A DNA stretch of 64,000 nucleotides from Mytilus edulis (GCF_963676685.1 NC_092344.1:91914749-91978748), one strand, 5' to 3'. Numbered from the stretch's first letter, positions 11,701-24,000 are shown. The notes: a model not told the origin generated them from the sequence alone. A program made the numbers and translations.

Positions 11701-12395
11701 AAGCACTTAAACTTTAAGAGGAAAAAACGAAACAATAGAAGACTGAATTAAAACAAAAACAAACGACAATGCAACATAACAGATAATGCTCATTTGGTGA
11801 TGTCAACTTTAAGAGGAAAAAAACGAGACAATTGAACACTGAAGTGCAAGAAAAAAAACGACAATAAAAAATACTAGATGAGGCTCATTTGGTGATGCCA
11901 ACTAAAAAAGGAAAAAAAAAATAAACCAAAAAAAAACCAACAATACAACATACTAGATAATGCTTATTCGGTGATGTCAACTCTAAGAGGAAAACAACGA
12001 AACAATAGAACACACTGAAGTGCAACACAAAAAAAAACCCCGACAATACAACATACTAGACTCATTCGGTGACGTCAACTGAAACAGGAAAAATACGAAA
12101 TAATAGAACACTGAAGTGCAACAAAAACAAACGACAATGCAACATATTAGATAATGTTCATTCGGTGACGTCAACTATAAGAGGAAAACAACGAAATAAT
12201 AGAACACTGCAATCCTACAAAAAACAAACGACAATACAACATACAAGATAAGGCTCATGCAGTGATGTAAACTATAAGAGGAAATCAACGAAATAATAGA
12301 ACACTGAGTTGAAACAAAAACAAACAACAATGGAACATACTAGATATTCGGTGATGTCAACTTTAAGATGAAAACAACGACATATAGAAGATAAA
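11700..12395. repeat. minisatellite, about seven units of 80-98 bp
   Basis: The marker ggtgatgtcaact or a variant recurs near 11797, 11891, 11970, 12068, 12164, 12261 and 12350. Each unit continues with gaggaaaacaacgaaa, aatagaacactgaagtgcaa and acgacaatgcaacatacta. Units vary by short indels. It lies in the 5' UTR intron of CAP gene 2. Confidence 0.85.
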
Positions 12396-12919
12396 CGTGT
12401 AACTGTATGATAGTGAGAAAAAAACTGTAGGGTGGATTGTCATTTGTGTATTTCACTTCTATAAATACATTTTAAAAACCGGAAAACAATTCAGTGTTTT
12501 TTAAGAGTATGGATCATTAATTACAGTATTTTGTTAAGTTTCAGATTACCAGTATGGGATTACGTTGTATTAACAACATTTTTTCTAACTTATATCGTTT
12601 CCAAATTTCGTTTTCCCTTTTTTTTTAAATTGAACAGTAGTATATACACTCATCATAGATATATAGATTCCACAACTGCAACTAGTGTGTTACGATATTT
12701 CTCCACTCGAGACAGTTAAATTTTAATATTTAAAGCGCGTTTATACTTTTTATGTGACGTTAACTGGCATGGTCGCCTTTTTTCATGACGTCACAATAGG
12801 AATACTCTCGACCAATCATTTGCTGAGAACAGATTTTTCACTAGCGAAGAGAATATTTTTCTCACACTGTTCAAGAAATGTGAAAAAAAGCGCAAAAATT
12901 AGAGAAACTAGGGTTAAAT

Positions 12920-13010
12920 ATTGTATTTTCACCAGACGCTAGTTTTGTCTACAAAAGACTCATCAGTGACGCTCGAGTCCAAAAACGTTTCAAATGCCAA
13001 AAAAGATGCT
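12920..13010 (-). repeat. decayed hammerhead-retrozyme monomer
   Basis: On the minus strand GAGCGTCACTGATGAGTC is retained, but GAAA is changed (GACAAAAC), so cleavage is not expected. Confidence 0.7.
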
Positions 13011-13450
13011 ACATTTAATCGGTCAACAGAAAGATACTTATTCATGGATTAAGATTAGTTCCCCATAGATAGACGATTAAAAACTACCGGTAAAATATGG
13101 AAAGTTCTTATCACCGCTTTAAAAGTTATTTGATTGAAAAAAAATGTTTGAAAGAAGGTTAACAGAAAATGACTTATTTAAATGCTTTACAATAATATTA
13201 GTGTAACCATGTTTTGGATGTTTATAACTTTAATTTTCAGGACTATCACAGTTGATTTACAGTTGATCTATTGGTTGTTAGTCGAGCCTTTCATTTTGTT
13301 AGATTTTATTGATTTCACCCTTTTTGAATTACGTTGGAGTTTCGGAATTTTTGCTAATGCATTTTTTATATATAATTTTACGATAGTCCAAATAAATCTA
13401 ATTTAGAAAATTATGTCAACTCACCTTATCATTAACAATCCAACATAGTA

Positions 13451-13663
13451 TTGCAAATACAATACCAGTTAACGTTGAAATGTGTTAAAAATAGAATAAA
13501 AACTTACTTGGTTTTTGCTTGCCTCCAAACAAATGTTGATGGTTAGATATCACTTATCTTTTTATAGTGGATTCTGTTTAAATTATCAGATCATTATTTC
13601 ATGCATCAGAATCAAAGGTCTTTGTTTTATTGTAGGTTTCATTTGTTTACTGGATCATTATTA
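13451..13663 (-). promoter_or_regulatory. candidate promoter/first exon of CAP gene 2, copy A
   Basis: On the minus strand a TATA box (TATAAAA, 13566-13560) is followed by about 50 nt and a consensus donor GTAAGT (13507-13502). This is the arrangement of a short noncoding first exon. It would splice to the acceptor at 11141-11142 before the CAP gene 2 ATG. The whole 213-bp unit is repeated directly next door. Confidence 0.55.
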
Positions 13664-13876
13664 TTGCAAATACAATACCAGTTAACGTTGAAATGTGTTA
13701 AAAATAAATAAAAACTTACTTAGTTTTTGCTTGCCTCTAAACAAATGTTGATGGTTAGATATCACTTATCTTTTTATAGCGGATTCTGTTTAAATTATCA
13801 GATCATTATTTCATGCATCAGAATCAAAGGTCTTTGTTTTATTGAAGGTTCCATTTGTTTACTGGATCATTATTAT
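13664..13876 (-). promoter_or_regulatory. candidate promoter/first exon of CAP gene 2, copy B
   Basis: Tandem duplicate of 13451-13663 with only a few differences. It keeps the TATA box (13778-13772) and the donor GTAAGT (13719-13714). Both copies could serve as alternative starts. Confidence 0.55.
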
Positions 13877-14686
13877 CGGCAAATTTTTACTAATTTGTAG
13901 CAATTAATAATATTCATCACAGTTAGTCATTCATCTTTGATATGTTCTTTACTGAAAAATAGAGGGACAGATGTATTGTTTTATTAAGGTTGAGTCTCAT
14001 ATTCAGTTAAATTTCGAAGGGTCTTTTTTTAATTTTAAATATAAGGTTAATAAAATGTAAAGGTCGAATTGTCATTTGTTCCACGGGTCCATCTGTATCT
14101 TCACCATAGAAATACTTCGCGGTGAAGTCATCACCAGAAACAGTTTTACTCACAGGGGTCAAATAGAAATGCAATGAAGCCTACAGCAATTTGAATATTT
14201 AACAGTCTAATGATAGACTTAAAAGATATTTTTTTATGTTGTACATTAACTGATATATGTTAATGTTATCTAGTGCTTTTATTGTGTTGAAGACAATCTT
14301 TAGACAAATTTGCCACTTTTAAATGATTTTGTGAATTTTGCATCAAATATGTTTGTTTTTAGGTAAGACATCACCGGAATTCCTTGGATTTTTCAATTAC
14401 AATGCAATTCATTTTTAAAATAATGCTGTAGAATATAGTCAACTTAAAATTATTCTGGATAGATCTGATTAATATTGGAGCCATTAAGTTTAGTTCAACG
14501 CTATATATGGAAGATAGACATTTGACATTAATAAAGGACTTGCCAGTTGAAATTTTACACAGAAGTTCGGTATTTTTGTTAATTCTTTTTATTGAAAAAT
14601 CAGATGCGCGATATTTTTTACTCATGAATAAATGTATTTATAGTTTTCGTAATGAATATGCACGTTAATTTGATAGTTGTTACAAC
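13877..14686. other. gene-free AT-rich DNA with one arm of a segmental repeat
   Basis: No coding exon recognised. About 14050-14360 recurs in diverged form at 16040-16265 plus 16838-16900 (shared text agcctacagcaatttgaat and acttcaaatgattttg-like words). Confidence 0.5.
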
Positions 14687-15431
14687 TTAAGGATGTACAC
14701 CTCTGAGGAACCAAACATTTCTAGAATAAACTTTTTTTCTAAACCTGATTTTTGGGTTTATATGACGGTAAAAAAATAATTGGTGAAGAAAAAATCATAT
14801 GGTAGTGCGCTTATTTTTTTGCTATAGACCTCTGAAAGTACCCATTTTTGGTGATTTTTCCATTTTTCATCAATTTTTACCCATTTTTGGGCTATTATTG
14901 TGAAAAAAATTCCAGTTCCACAATTAAACTTTTTTTCATATTGTCAATAAAGATGAGGGGGATAAATCTGTATAAATTCAACTAATAAAGTAGTAGGTGT
15001 TAATATAAGAAAGTTTTATCATATTTTGATGCTTTTTAGTGTCAAATTTACCATGTTGTCAATTTTGGAAATTTGTGATTTTTCTCTGTTTGAAGAACAA
15101 AATGCATATTTTTTCAACTTCCTTGTTATAAATGATTGAAAAAAATACATATGTAGGAAATTTGAAAATGAAAAGTTATATGGGATGTTTATGTGTCTGG
15201 TAAAATCATTTTTTGAACCCCTCACCCATTTTTCTCAAAATTTCACTCAAAAAGACTGACTTGATTAGTAATAAGATTTGAAAATTTCATTTCTCAAAAA
15301 CTACTTATTGGAAATACACAATTCTTTCACAGAGTTAAGTTTGATTGTAATAATTATCAAATTCAGTGTTATTTTCCATTTATATTGCATGTTTTGGAAA
15401 TAATTCCAGAACTAGACGAATACATCCTTAA
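14687..15431. mobile_element. TTAA-flanked MITE-like element, about 745 bp
   Basis: Begins TTAAGGATGTAC and ends with TACATCCTTAA, giving 11-bp inverted ends that include TTAA at both borders. The interior is AT-rich with short repeated words (ccatttttgg, ccatttttca). No ORF is present. TTAA borders are typical of piggyBac-type insertions, so a non-autonomous piggyBac-like element is possible. Only the short terminal match supports it. Confidence 0.5.
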
Positions 15432-15879
15432 ATCACTAAATAGACATTAATTGAATTATTTGAAAAATTAACCTTCATCAGGAACGCACAAAGCGGACTA
15501 TTTGAAAGCCGTTGGTGTATAAGAACCGAAACAATGAAGACCTCTATGACCCAAATAATAACATGAATATAATACTAAAATCCATCGTATATCAAGTTTA
15601 CCTGAGGGAATTAAAATCTTAGTTTCTTAATAGTTTTAGAATTTGTAATCTTAATATTTCATGGCAACTTGTGTAATATAGTATTTGTTGTAACACTTTG
15701 CATGTATATCAAACTCTCCTCAATTATATAAATAATATGATGTAAAAATTGATTATTTATAGAGACTAAATTATTTTTATATTTAGGTTGAGTTGAGGTT
15801 CACTTAACCGATGTATGACTCTCGCACAGCGGTATACCACTGTTGCCTTCAATTACTTGATTTGGTCATTTTACATTTA

Positions 15880-15955
15880 TTATTCGAGTGTCACTGATGA
15901 ATCTTTTGCAGAAAAAACACGAGTCTGGCGTTCATAATTTTAGCTTAGTATATAT
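15880..15955 (+). repeat. decayed hammerhead-retrozyme monomer
   Basis: GTGTCACTGATGAATC, then a degraded stem II and AAAAAACACG before GTCTGGCG. Inactive. Preceded at 15828 by an R3 fragment. Confidence 0.6.
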
Positions 15956-16270
15956 GACGAGTTTATTGATTTACTTTTCCAAAAGGTCATTTTTGTTAAA
16001 TATAAAGTATCTAATATGTAAATGATCGAAATAGCATTTGATGAATGGGTTCAAATGTTGCTTTTACCATTGGAATGTAACATGGTATAATCATCCGTTA
16101 AAAACGTTTTACTCATTGGGTCAAGAAGGAAATGCCATGAGGCCTACATCAATTTGAATATTAAACAGGCTAATTATAAACATCAAAAATATTTTTTCAT
16201 AATTCTACATTTTGTCAGACATGACTTAATCAGAATGTTACTTAGTGCTTTTTGGTGTGTTAGATAAAGT

Positions 16271-16835
16271 AGAGAATGGAAATCAAAATGTGCCAAACAG
16301 ACAACAACCCGACCAAAGGATAGAAAACAGCTGAAGGCCACTAATGGGTCTCCAACACAGCGTGCAAATCCAGCATCTGGAGACGGGTTTCAGCTGGTCC
16401 CTGCACTAGTTCAGTGTGGACATCACATTTAACTCCAAAACAATTAAAATTTAAAAAAAAACCATACATTTAACAAAGGACAGAGGCTCCTGACTTGGAG
16501 CTGGCGTAAAATGCGGCGAAGTAAACATGTTTTATGAGATGTCAACACTCTCCCTATAACTCTAACCAATTTAGAATAAATAAATACATAGAGCAATATG
16601 CACAGTAAACCTTAGTTAAACAGAAATCCGAGTCCGATGTCAGAAAAGATAACGAAAAGAAACATAGCAAAATGGCAATGATATATACATTTTACTAAGG
16701 ACTACTAGCATTTACTGACATGCCAGCTCCAGAACTCAATTAAACTGATAAAAGATTATGTCTTCATCATATGAAAATCAAGTACAATCCCTCCAGTAAG
16801 GGATTTAGTATCAAGCCATTACAAAATATATTAGA
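16271..16835 (-). mobile_element. 5'-truncated retroelement 3' end (family R1), inserted into a duplicated segment
   Basis: On the minus strand it matches the 3'-end family also at 21695 and 50765. It includes gacaacaacccgaccaaag, the tcctgactt-ggagctggcg block and the ccagctccagaactcaatta block. It splits a segment whose undivided relative lies at 14050-14360. Confidence 0.65.
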
Positions 16836-17069
16836 AGAACATTAGACAATTTTGAAACAATTTTGCTACTTCAAATGATTTTGTATCAAAAATATTTTTT
16901 TGTATTAAAGACCTGAAAAAAATAATTGGTGGGTATTTATTATTCTCAAATCTTAAATCAATGAAAATTTGTAACTCTTTAAAGACAACTATTATTTTCT
17001 ACTTGAACGGTTTGAAGTATGCAGTAAACAAACTCGTAAAATGCTAACGATTTCAGTACAAACAACACG

Positions 17070-17430
17070 TGTTTCCAGAATAACCTTCATCTGGTACACT
17101 AGAACCCAAATAATTAGGGAACAACACAAGTGCACAAAAGGTTTGACAGCTTGAAAATCTTTAAGGTCTGAATGTAATAGCCAAAGGCGTATAACTTGAA
17201 TAATCTCCATCTTGTACACTAGACCAATAAACTTCAAAAATAAAAACAAGTACACCAAACGTTTGAGATCATTGGAAACCCCTTAGGACTAAATATAACA
17301 CCTTCAAACGTATAACCTGAATTACCTTCATCTGGTTCACTATAACCCAAATACTTGGAGAGAAAAAAACAAGAACACCAAACGTTTGAGATAATTGAAA
17401 ACTTCTAAGGACGAAATATAACAGTCAATG
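17070..17430. repeat. 120-bp tandem repeat, three copies
   Basis: The block taaccttcatctggtacact and its variants starts at 17081, 17201 and 17321, exactly 120 bp apart. Each is followed by caccaaacgtttgagat or a relative, and by a text ending in cgtataac. Confidence 0.85.
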
Positions 17431-19691
17431 CCATATGCGACAATTTTGCATTAGAGAGTATGCTACCTTGGCCTTAGTTTAAGCAATTATATAATATTAA
17501 TAAATTGAACTTTACAGACAAAAGTTATCTTCTGACCTATAAAAGAAAAAGAATAAGGAACAAGTAACCAACTTGACGATCCTATCATTGAAGAGGGGTT
17601 TTATTTCCAAACAGTAGCATTCATGTGTTTGGGGATTAAGCTATCTTTAACATTATAAACTGAACATTAATTAACTCATAAGTAACACTTTTAAAATTTG
17701 TATCTATCGTTATTAGATATAAAAAGATGAGATATGAGTGCCAATGAGACAACTTTACATTAATAAGTCACAATTTGTAAAAGTAAACAATAATAGGTCA
17801 AAGCACGGTCTTCAACACGGAGTATTGACTCACGCCGAACTGTGTTTGAAATTAATACATTTTGAAGAAAAAAATCTTGTCCGTTCCTTCATGATATCAG
17901 TTGTAGATGTGCTGAATTGTGTCTTCATGTACTAGTAAATGTTTCAAATTATAAGTTACTTTTGTTTAGCTTACACACTATGTATTGGAATTCGTCACAG
18001 GTTTGTTTTTGCCATATCATAAGAGCATTTATATCTCTACTGTTAATAACGTTTCTGTATAAAAAATGTTTAAATGATAAACTATTTCCCCAACATATTA
18101 GCATGTAGGATGGCATACTTTCAGCACTTCAAGTACCTAAACCTTGCTATATATAACTGTGACCATTCTTTGATACAGGTAGCGTTTAATATCGTTTTGT
18201 TTTCATCTATTATAGCGAAATCATAGTGAAAAGTACATATTCTGTACTGATCTTTATTTTGTTTTCTCTCATGAGCCCTATGTGTTGGCCTACTAATTAC
18301 ACTGCATTAGATCTAGATACTCATATGCATAATCATATAAACTATTTAATTGAGCAGATTGTTATTTCATCTAAAGTTATGATATCTTTTTGTTACGAAT
18401 CAATCTTTTCTCTTGAAAAAGTAAACAAAGAGAAAAATTCAAAAGGGGAAAATCTGTAATCAAATAGCAAAATCAAAAGCTCAAATACATCAGACAAATG
18501 GATAACAACTGTTAGATTCCTGACTCCCGATATATAAAAATGGCTTTAATTGCTCATTTATATATATTTTAATTAAATATTTGTTAACATTTGTTTTATT
18601 TACCGAATTAGCTGTAACTTGATATCGAAATATGATTATTATAATAAAAAAGAAAATGATAAATATAACTACTTATAAAAATTAATTCAATCTCAGAAAA
18701 GAATATTGATATAGATCGGTGATATAAGCTTTCGTCTAATGGCGTCAAATATGTACTTTCGCGTCGAAAAACACACCTTTAGCCTTTTTGAAAGAATTTC
18801 AAGTTAGCTTTGCATGGTCGGTGTCAACGTACTAACTATCACAAAGCATACAAATGTTATCAAGTTAAACAGCCGCTTCTTATATTTTTGTCTCTATATT
18901 GGTTAAAAATGATGTCGCCGTAATGTAATGCCACTCAAAGCAATATATAGACAATCATCATAAACTGAACGATTAAACAATGAGTCGGCTAAGAAAAATA
19001 ATAGAAAAGTTGATACGCAGATGGCTTTTTCGTTTTATTTTTTAAAGTAAGCAAAATCTACCATCATCAGTCTTTCTTTGTTGCTGCAACTGGATGGAGT
19101 AAGTATAAAATTCATAATCATTTAAAACACATACTATTTCAAATTTTCAATTTTAAAAACTTGAATAAAGATAAAAGATTTATTTAAAACTTCAAATATT
19201 CTTTATCAAAATATACAAACCATTAAGTTTCTAGACTTTCTTTTCTATTTGATTATAATTTCACACTTGAAAGTTTGATAACATTTTTTTTTCATAGTTA
19301 TATTTTAACGTCCTTGTTACTTTTATTCAAATTGAAACATACAATCCACATATAATATTAACAACAATGGCTCATTAAACTCGCTTAAAAATTAACCATA
19401 GAAACGTATAAGGCATATTTTTTTTTTATCAGAAATACATTTGCTTGATAATGAACTTAATATTGAATTTGGCAAAGAAAGAAAGAGAAAAGTCCAACAA
19501 AACAAGACAAACACAACTCATAGAAAAAAAAAACAGAGTAAAAAATACCAAAACTAAAACACAAGATAAAACAACAAACAGAAAACTTACAGAAAAGACA
19601 AATACAAATGATACACGATAAAGAAAACAAATGATTGAGTTTGTCTGTCTTGCTAATTGAACTGACAATAACTTCTTCTTCCAGGAAGTTA
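17431..19691. other. upstream region of CAP gene 3
   Basis: Holds an R2 piece (17720-17845, -) and an R4 piece (18430-18530, -). A TATA-like ctatatataa at about 18149 precedes a donor-like cag|gtagcg (18178). A donor-like gga|gtaagt lies at 19098/19099. Either donor could end a noncoding first exon that splices to the acceptor cttccag (19684), 7 bp before the ATG of CAP gene 3. No coding exon is convincing. Confidence 0.4.
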
Positions 19692-22600
19692 ATGATTGGT
19701 TGGCTATTCGTGCTGATGACTCTTACGTCAATAATGTCTCAAGAAGTACCGGTTGGACCATATATTCAAATGATTCTAGATATTCATAATAGATACAGAA
19801 GGATTCAACAGAGTTCAAATATGCAAGAACTGGTTTGTAAATATAACTAAACAATGATGTTATGTTCAGTAAAACTTTAATAAAATTCAGTTAAAGAAAA
19901 CTCGATTGTGGTTTGCATAGAAAAGTAAAATAGTTTAAAAGTTGTACATAAATACATTTCGGTATCCTAGAGACATTTTTTCTGTCTGTGCGTCACTCCA
20001 TAAAGAAAATTCTTACGATGTATAATCAAAATCAAGATATCCCACAAAAAAGACAATAGCATCTGTCTTGAAACCGGATTATATTAATTTCAGGTAAGGA
20101 AACAAAACACGTATGAATTTTAAATGGACTCGTGTTTTTTTTTTACTGTTTCTGTATTTTATTTAAAATTTCTTCGATTAAGTCCTTTGCCTTTCTCTTT
20201 TCAAACTATCACAATCTAGCATCAATTTGTAGATAGAAAATTTTAATGTACCGATTGTCTGATACATTTGGTATTGTCTTACGGTAAAACAAGTGACTTT
20301 TCCCATCCACTACTGCTTATTACCTTTTCCATCTTTTCTTTATCATCAACTTGTTTAAAAATGGTAATAACGCAAGGAGGTGTAATGAATCAGAAACGTA
20401 TGGCCCTTCTGTAGTTAATTTTTCATCTTCGGATTTCAGTTTGTGTTAGTGTTACACGGTCTAATTCTTCTGTGTTGTTCTGTGTGGACTGTTGATTGGC
20501 TCATTTCTTTCAGTCAATGGACTAAATTACTTTTATTGACTAATGATATTAGATTTTTCCCTTGGTATCTTTTTACCTTTGTCATGATTGAATTTGTCAT
20601 ATGTGTTGGTTATTGAAAGCTGTTTGTGGTGATGTGCTGAAGTTATTTTGTTTTAACTTGCGCTGTTAATATATGTTAAATCCTTCTCTTCTTTGAAAAA
20701 ATCAGCTATGGTTTATCAAAAAATTAATGACTGGTACAGTAAGTCAATTTGGGTTGAGGGACCTTATAAGCAGTTTGTCATATCTTGGGTACTGTGTATT
20801 GTTTTGTATGAACAGTTCTGTTGTACAAACAGTGTATTATATGCCGAATAAAACAGAATTTTTATTGCATATATCAGTTAAACCCTTGCAAAAGTGTGAC
20901 ATTATTTTAGCTATTAAGGAGTGGAAGTACGCAACCACGTCCAGTTAGAATTGGGACGTTAAATCCGATACCTTGTGTAGAGAGAGACCTGCTCTCTGGT
21001 TTGAAAGAAAAAAAACGTAATTTTGGATGTCACGAGAATTTAATTTCATGGCATAAAGTATGTATGTTCCTCTCAATAACAACTAGGCACGCAATGAGTA
21101 TGAAGCATACTAAAATATTTATTTTTGCACTAACACTATATACTAGTTCCTACAATGTTTCCCAACAACTTTTATCTAATACATGTATATTTAAATCAAT
21201 AAAAATCATCAAGAGCAAAGAGACTAACAAATCTATAATACATTCACATTAATAGGTTTGGGATAATGCTCTTAGTCGCGAAGCATTAGTTTGGGCAAGA
21301 GGATGTCGCTTTGAGCATAGACCGGCTACCGGATCACTTTTGGAAAGACCTGGTGAAAACCTTGCATTTATGACAAATCAGTACCGAATAGAAGAACAAA
21401 TAGAAACCGTTATGAAGGACATGTACGATGAAATAAACGATTACTATTACAACGACCAAAATAACTGTGGTTCATCATGTCATTACACACAGGTAAGTAG
21501 TAAATATGTATAATTATAGTACTAGAAATAAATATATTATAAAATCCATTGAAATAAATGAAACTTTTTTCCATGAATAACAATATCTATGGAATAGCTT
21601 TATGTTAACATAAAAACCAAGATTGTTGGAATGTATAGCATTTAACATTTAACAATGTAATTCGTAAATATAGCTCAACATGCAGACTTCTTATACGTTC
21701 AGGTATTTCACATCCAATTTTTATGGAAATATTCTTTATAAAGCACAAAGGTGTCAGTATTCACCTCAAAAACTAACAAAACCTTTGAATAGACTTATTA
21801 AGAAGGGATATAGTTACGATACTGTTGTCAGGTCATTAAAGATTGCATATTTTGGCGTTAAAATTGATTCACTTATAGGGTCTTTGCATCGAAACTAAAC
21901 ACATTTATTCAAAAACCAGTTGTTGGCATGACACGGGTTATGTTCTTCTCATATATGTTATGATGGTATGATACTAAACCCCTAACGGGAGGGATTGTGC
22001 CTGATGTTCATATGATGAAATCATAATCTTTCAGTCAATTTAATTGAAGTCTGGAGCTGGCATGTCCTTTGTTAGTCTTGTATTATTTTAATTTTAGTTT
22101 CTTGTGTACAATTTGGAAATTAGTATGGCGTTCATTATCACTGAACTAGTGTATATTTGTTTAGGGGCCAGCTGAAGGACGCCTCCGGGTGCGGGAATGT
22201 CTCGCTACATTGAAGACCTGTTGGTGACCTTCTGCTGTAGTGGGTTTTTTTCTATGGTCGGGTTGTTGTCTCTTTGGCACATTCCTTATTTCCATTCTCA
22301 ATTGTATTATAAAATAAAATAACAAAAATATTGAACTCTTGGGAAAATTCTAAACGGAAAGTCCCTAAGCAAATGGCAAAGTCGAAAGCTCAAACACATC
22401 AAACAAATGGATAACAACTGTAATATTCCTAACTTGTTAGACGTTATGGAATACAAATATTTTTTGAATTGAGTTACAAAAAAACATGGATCTGCTCCAC
22501 TTATCATATACTATTCTCGTTCATTTTTTTTTTATTGGTACTTTTCGGGTACCACAACGAAAAGAGACAGAATACAAAACGTACATAACGTACAAACTAT

Positions 22601-23802
22601 AAGTTGAAAAAAAAATTCTTAACACTGTACATAAAAATGACTACTCAGCAACACAAACCCAACAGGTGCTCTAAACGGGAAAACAGACCTTACTCCTTTA
22701 GTTGGACATATTCCAACGTTTGCTAAACAATCATGACGTGTGAATATCTCTTTAAATAGTGATGTCGTGCTAAAGGAATAATTTTACAACACATGTATAA
22801 TTGAATTTTAGATAGTTTGGGCAAATACCACCAAGATAGGATGTGGTATGTATGTCTGTGATTTCTTGAGTAATGTCTACAGGAATGCCTGGCATTTTGT
22901 GTGTTTTTACTCTCCAAGGTAAGTGTGCACCAAAAAAATAGGACTTATATTCCCTTAATTAGTTTCACTTACTCTTTAAACAATCATAAGTTAATTAAAA
23001 TTTTACTAAATCTTCAGATAGAACCAGAGTACACATACAAAGCTTATATAGGACTTTCATTCTGTGAAAAATCCTTAGACAAGAATAAAACGACCAGTGC
23101 TGATCTGTTCTCTAAATATTAAATTGAAGTTCCAGTGGGTGAAGATTAAAAATCCTGATTTTTTTTTACACATACGGAAAGTACTAATGCATTTGTAATA
23201 CTATATTAGAGGGAATTTTAAGTAGAAAAATTAAAACTACTCACCTTAAAATAAACTATGATAAATCATATGCATTGTGTCTGCATACTAAATATGTATA
23301 TATTGATCATTAGAAAAAAAATAAAGAAATAAAAAGTTTTCTATTTTAAATATCTTTCAGGGCTAACTTTTGCCTCCCTTCTTGTTATCCATTTCTTCGG
23401 AATGGACGTCCTTGTTCCCAGTGTAAAACAGGACAATTTTGTAGAAGTGGACTATGTTCTGACCGAAATGGTGTCTCTGGCGGTGTTACTCCAAATGTTC
23501 CAGCTGCTAGTGTTACTTCTTCTGAAATTATCTCGAACCAAAATACCAATGGAATAGATTCATCTGACGTCACCGTAGGTAGAGATAATGTAAACCCTAC
23601 GACACCCAACACGGTGATAGATAACAATCGAGCAGAAACTGATGGTCAGGATAATAGCGAGATCAATTTTGTAACTACACTTGGACCTGCTGGTACAACG
23701 GAATGTAAAGATAATGATGCAGTGTGTCCATTTTGGGCGAATGCTGGACAATGTGACGGGTGGCGGTTAGAATTTTGTAAACTGTCATGCAATAGATGTT
23801 AA
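19692..23802 (+). CDS. CAP gene 3: CRISP-like protein with Ser/Thr-rich linker and one ShK domain (4 coding exons)
   Basis: Exons 19692-19832, 21256-21492, 22812-22918 and 23361-23802 join with phases 0, 0 and 2 into 308 residues. I start at the ATG after the acceptor ending 19684; it opens a signal peptide (MIGWLFVLMTLTS). The CAP domain shows His68, Glu81 and His123 (CHYTQ). Exon 4 alone holds the cysteine hinge (PCSQC...GLC), a Ser/Thr/Asn-rich linker of about 85 residues (likely O-glycosylated), and a six-cysteine ShK domain in the last 33 residues. In genes 1 and 2 the hinge and ShK are on separate exons. The donor of exon 1 is weak (GTTTGT). A polyadenylation signal AATAAA lies at 23820-23825, 18 nt after the stop. 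Presumably secreted. Confidence 0.87.
21690..22315 (+). mobile_element. 5'-truncated retroelement with a remnant coding tail (family R1)
   Basis: Starts in a short frame (LNRLIKKGYSYDTVVRSLKI) that looks like the C-terminus of a retroelement polyprotein. It continues through its 3' UTR (tatgatggtatgatactaaa; gtctggagctggcatg; tgcgggaatgtctcgctaca; gggttgttgtctctttggca) and ends in the cattctcaat block. The same order recurs at 50765-51545. It lies in intron 2 of CAP gene 3. Confidence 0.65.
22360..22445 (-). repeat. interspersed repeat family R4, short reverse copy
   Basis: Contains gtccctaagcaaatggcaaa and tggataacaactgtaatatt, the reverse complement of the R4 unit at 9.1 kb. Confidence 0.5.
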
Positions 23803-23899
23803 TTAGAGCAATAAATGCTCATCATTAAATAGCTTAAACTTAGTTCGTCGTTTCTACAACTTCTTTGGAACATTTTTCCTTGCTTATTGTTTCTTTTTA

Positions 23900-24000
23900 G
23901 TTATCGAATATTTATGTCACTGATGTTTCTTATGTGGACGAAACACGTCTGGCTTACTAAATGATAGTCCTGGTAACTTTGATACCTATTATGTAATATC
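23900..24000 (+). repeat. decayed hammerhead-retrozyme monomer
   Basis: TGTCACTGATG is followed by a damaged stem II, then GGACGAAACACGTCTGGC; stem III is shortened. Inactive. Confidence 0.65.

Noticed and set aside
18226-18459. Open frame with a hydrophobic start upstream of CAP gene 3
   Set aside because: It begins with GTG, not ATG, runs into an R4 repeat, and has no splice support.
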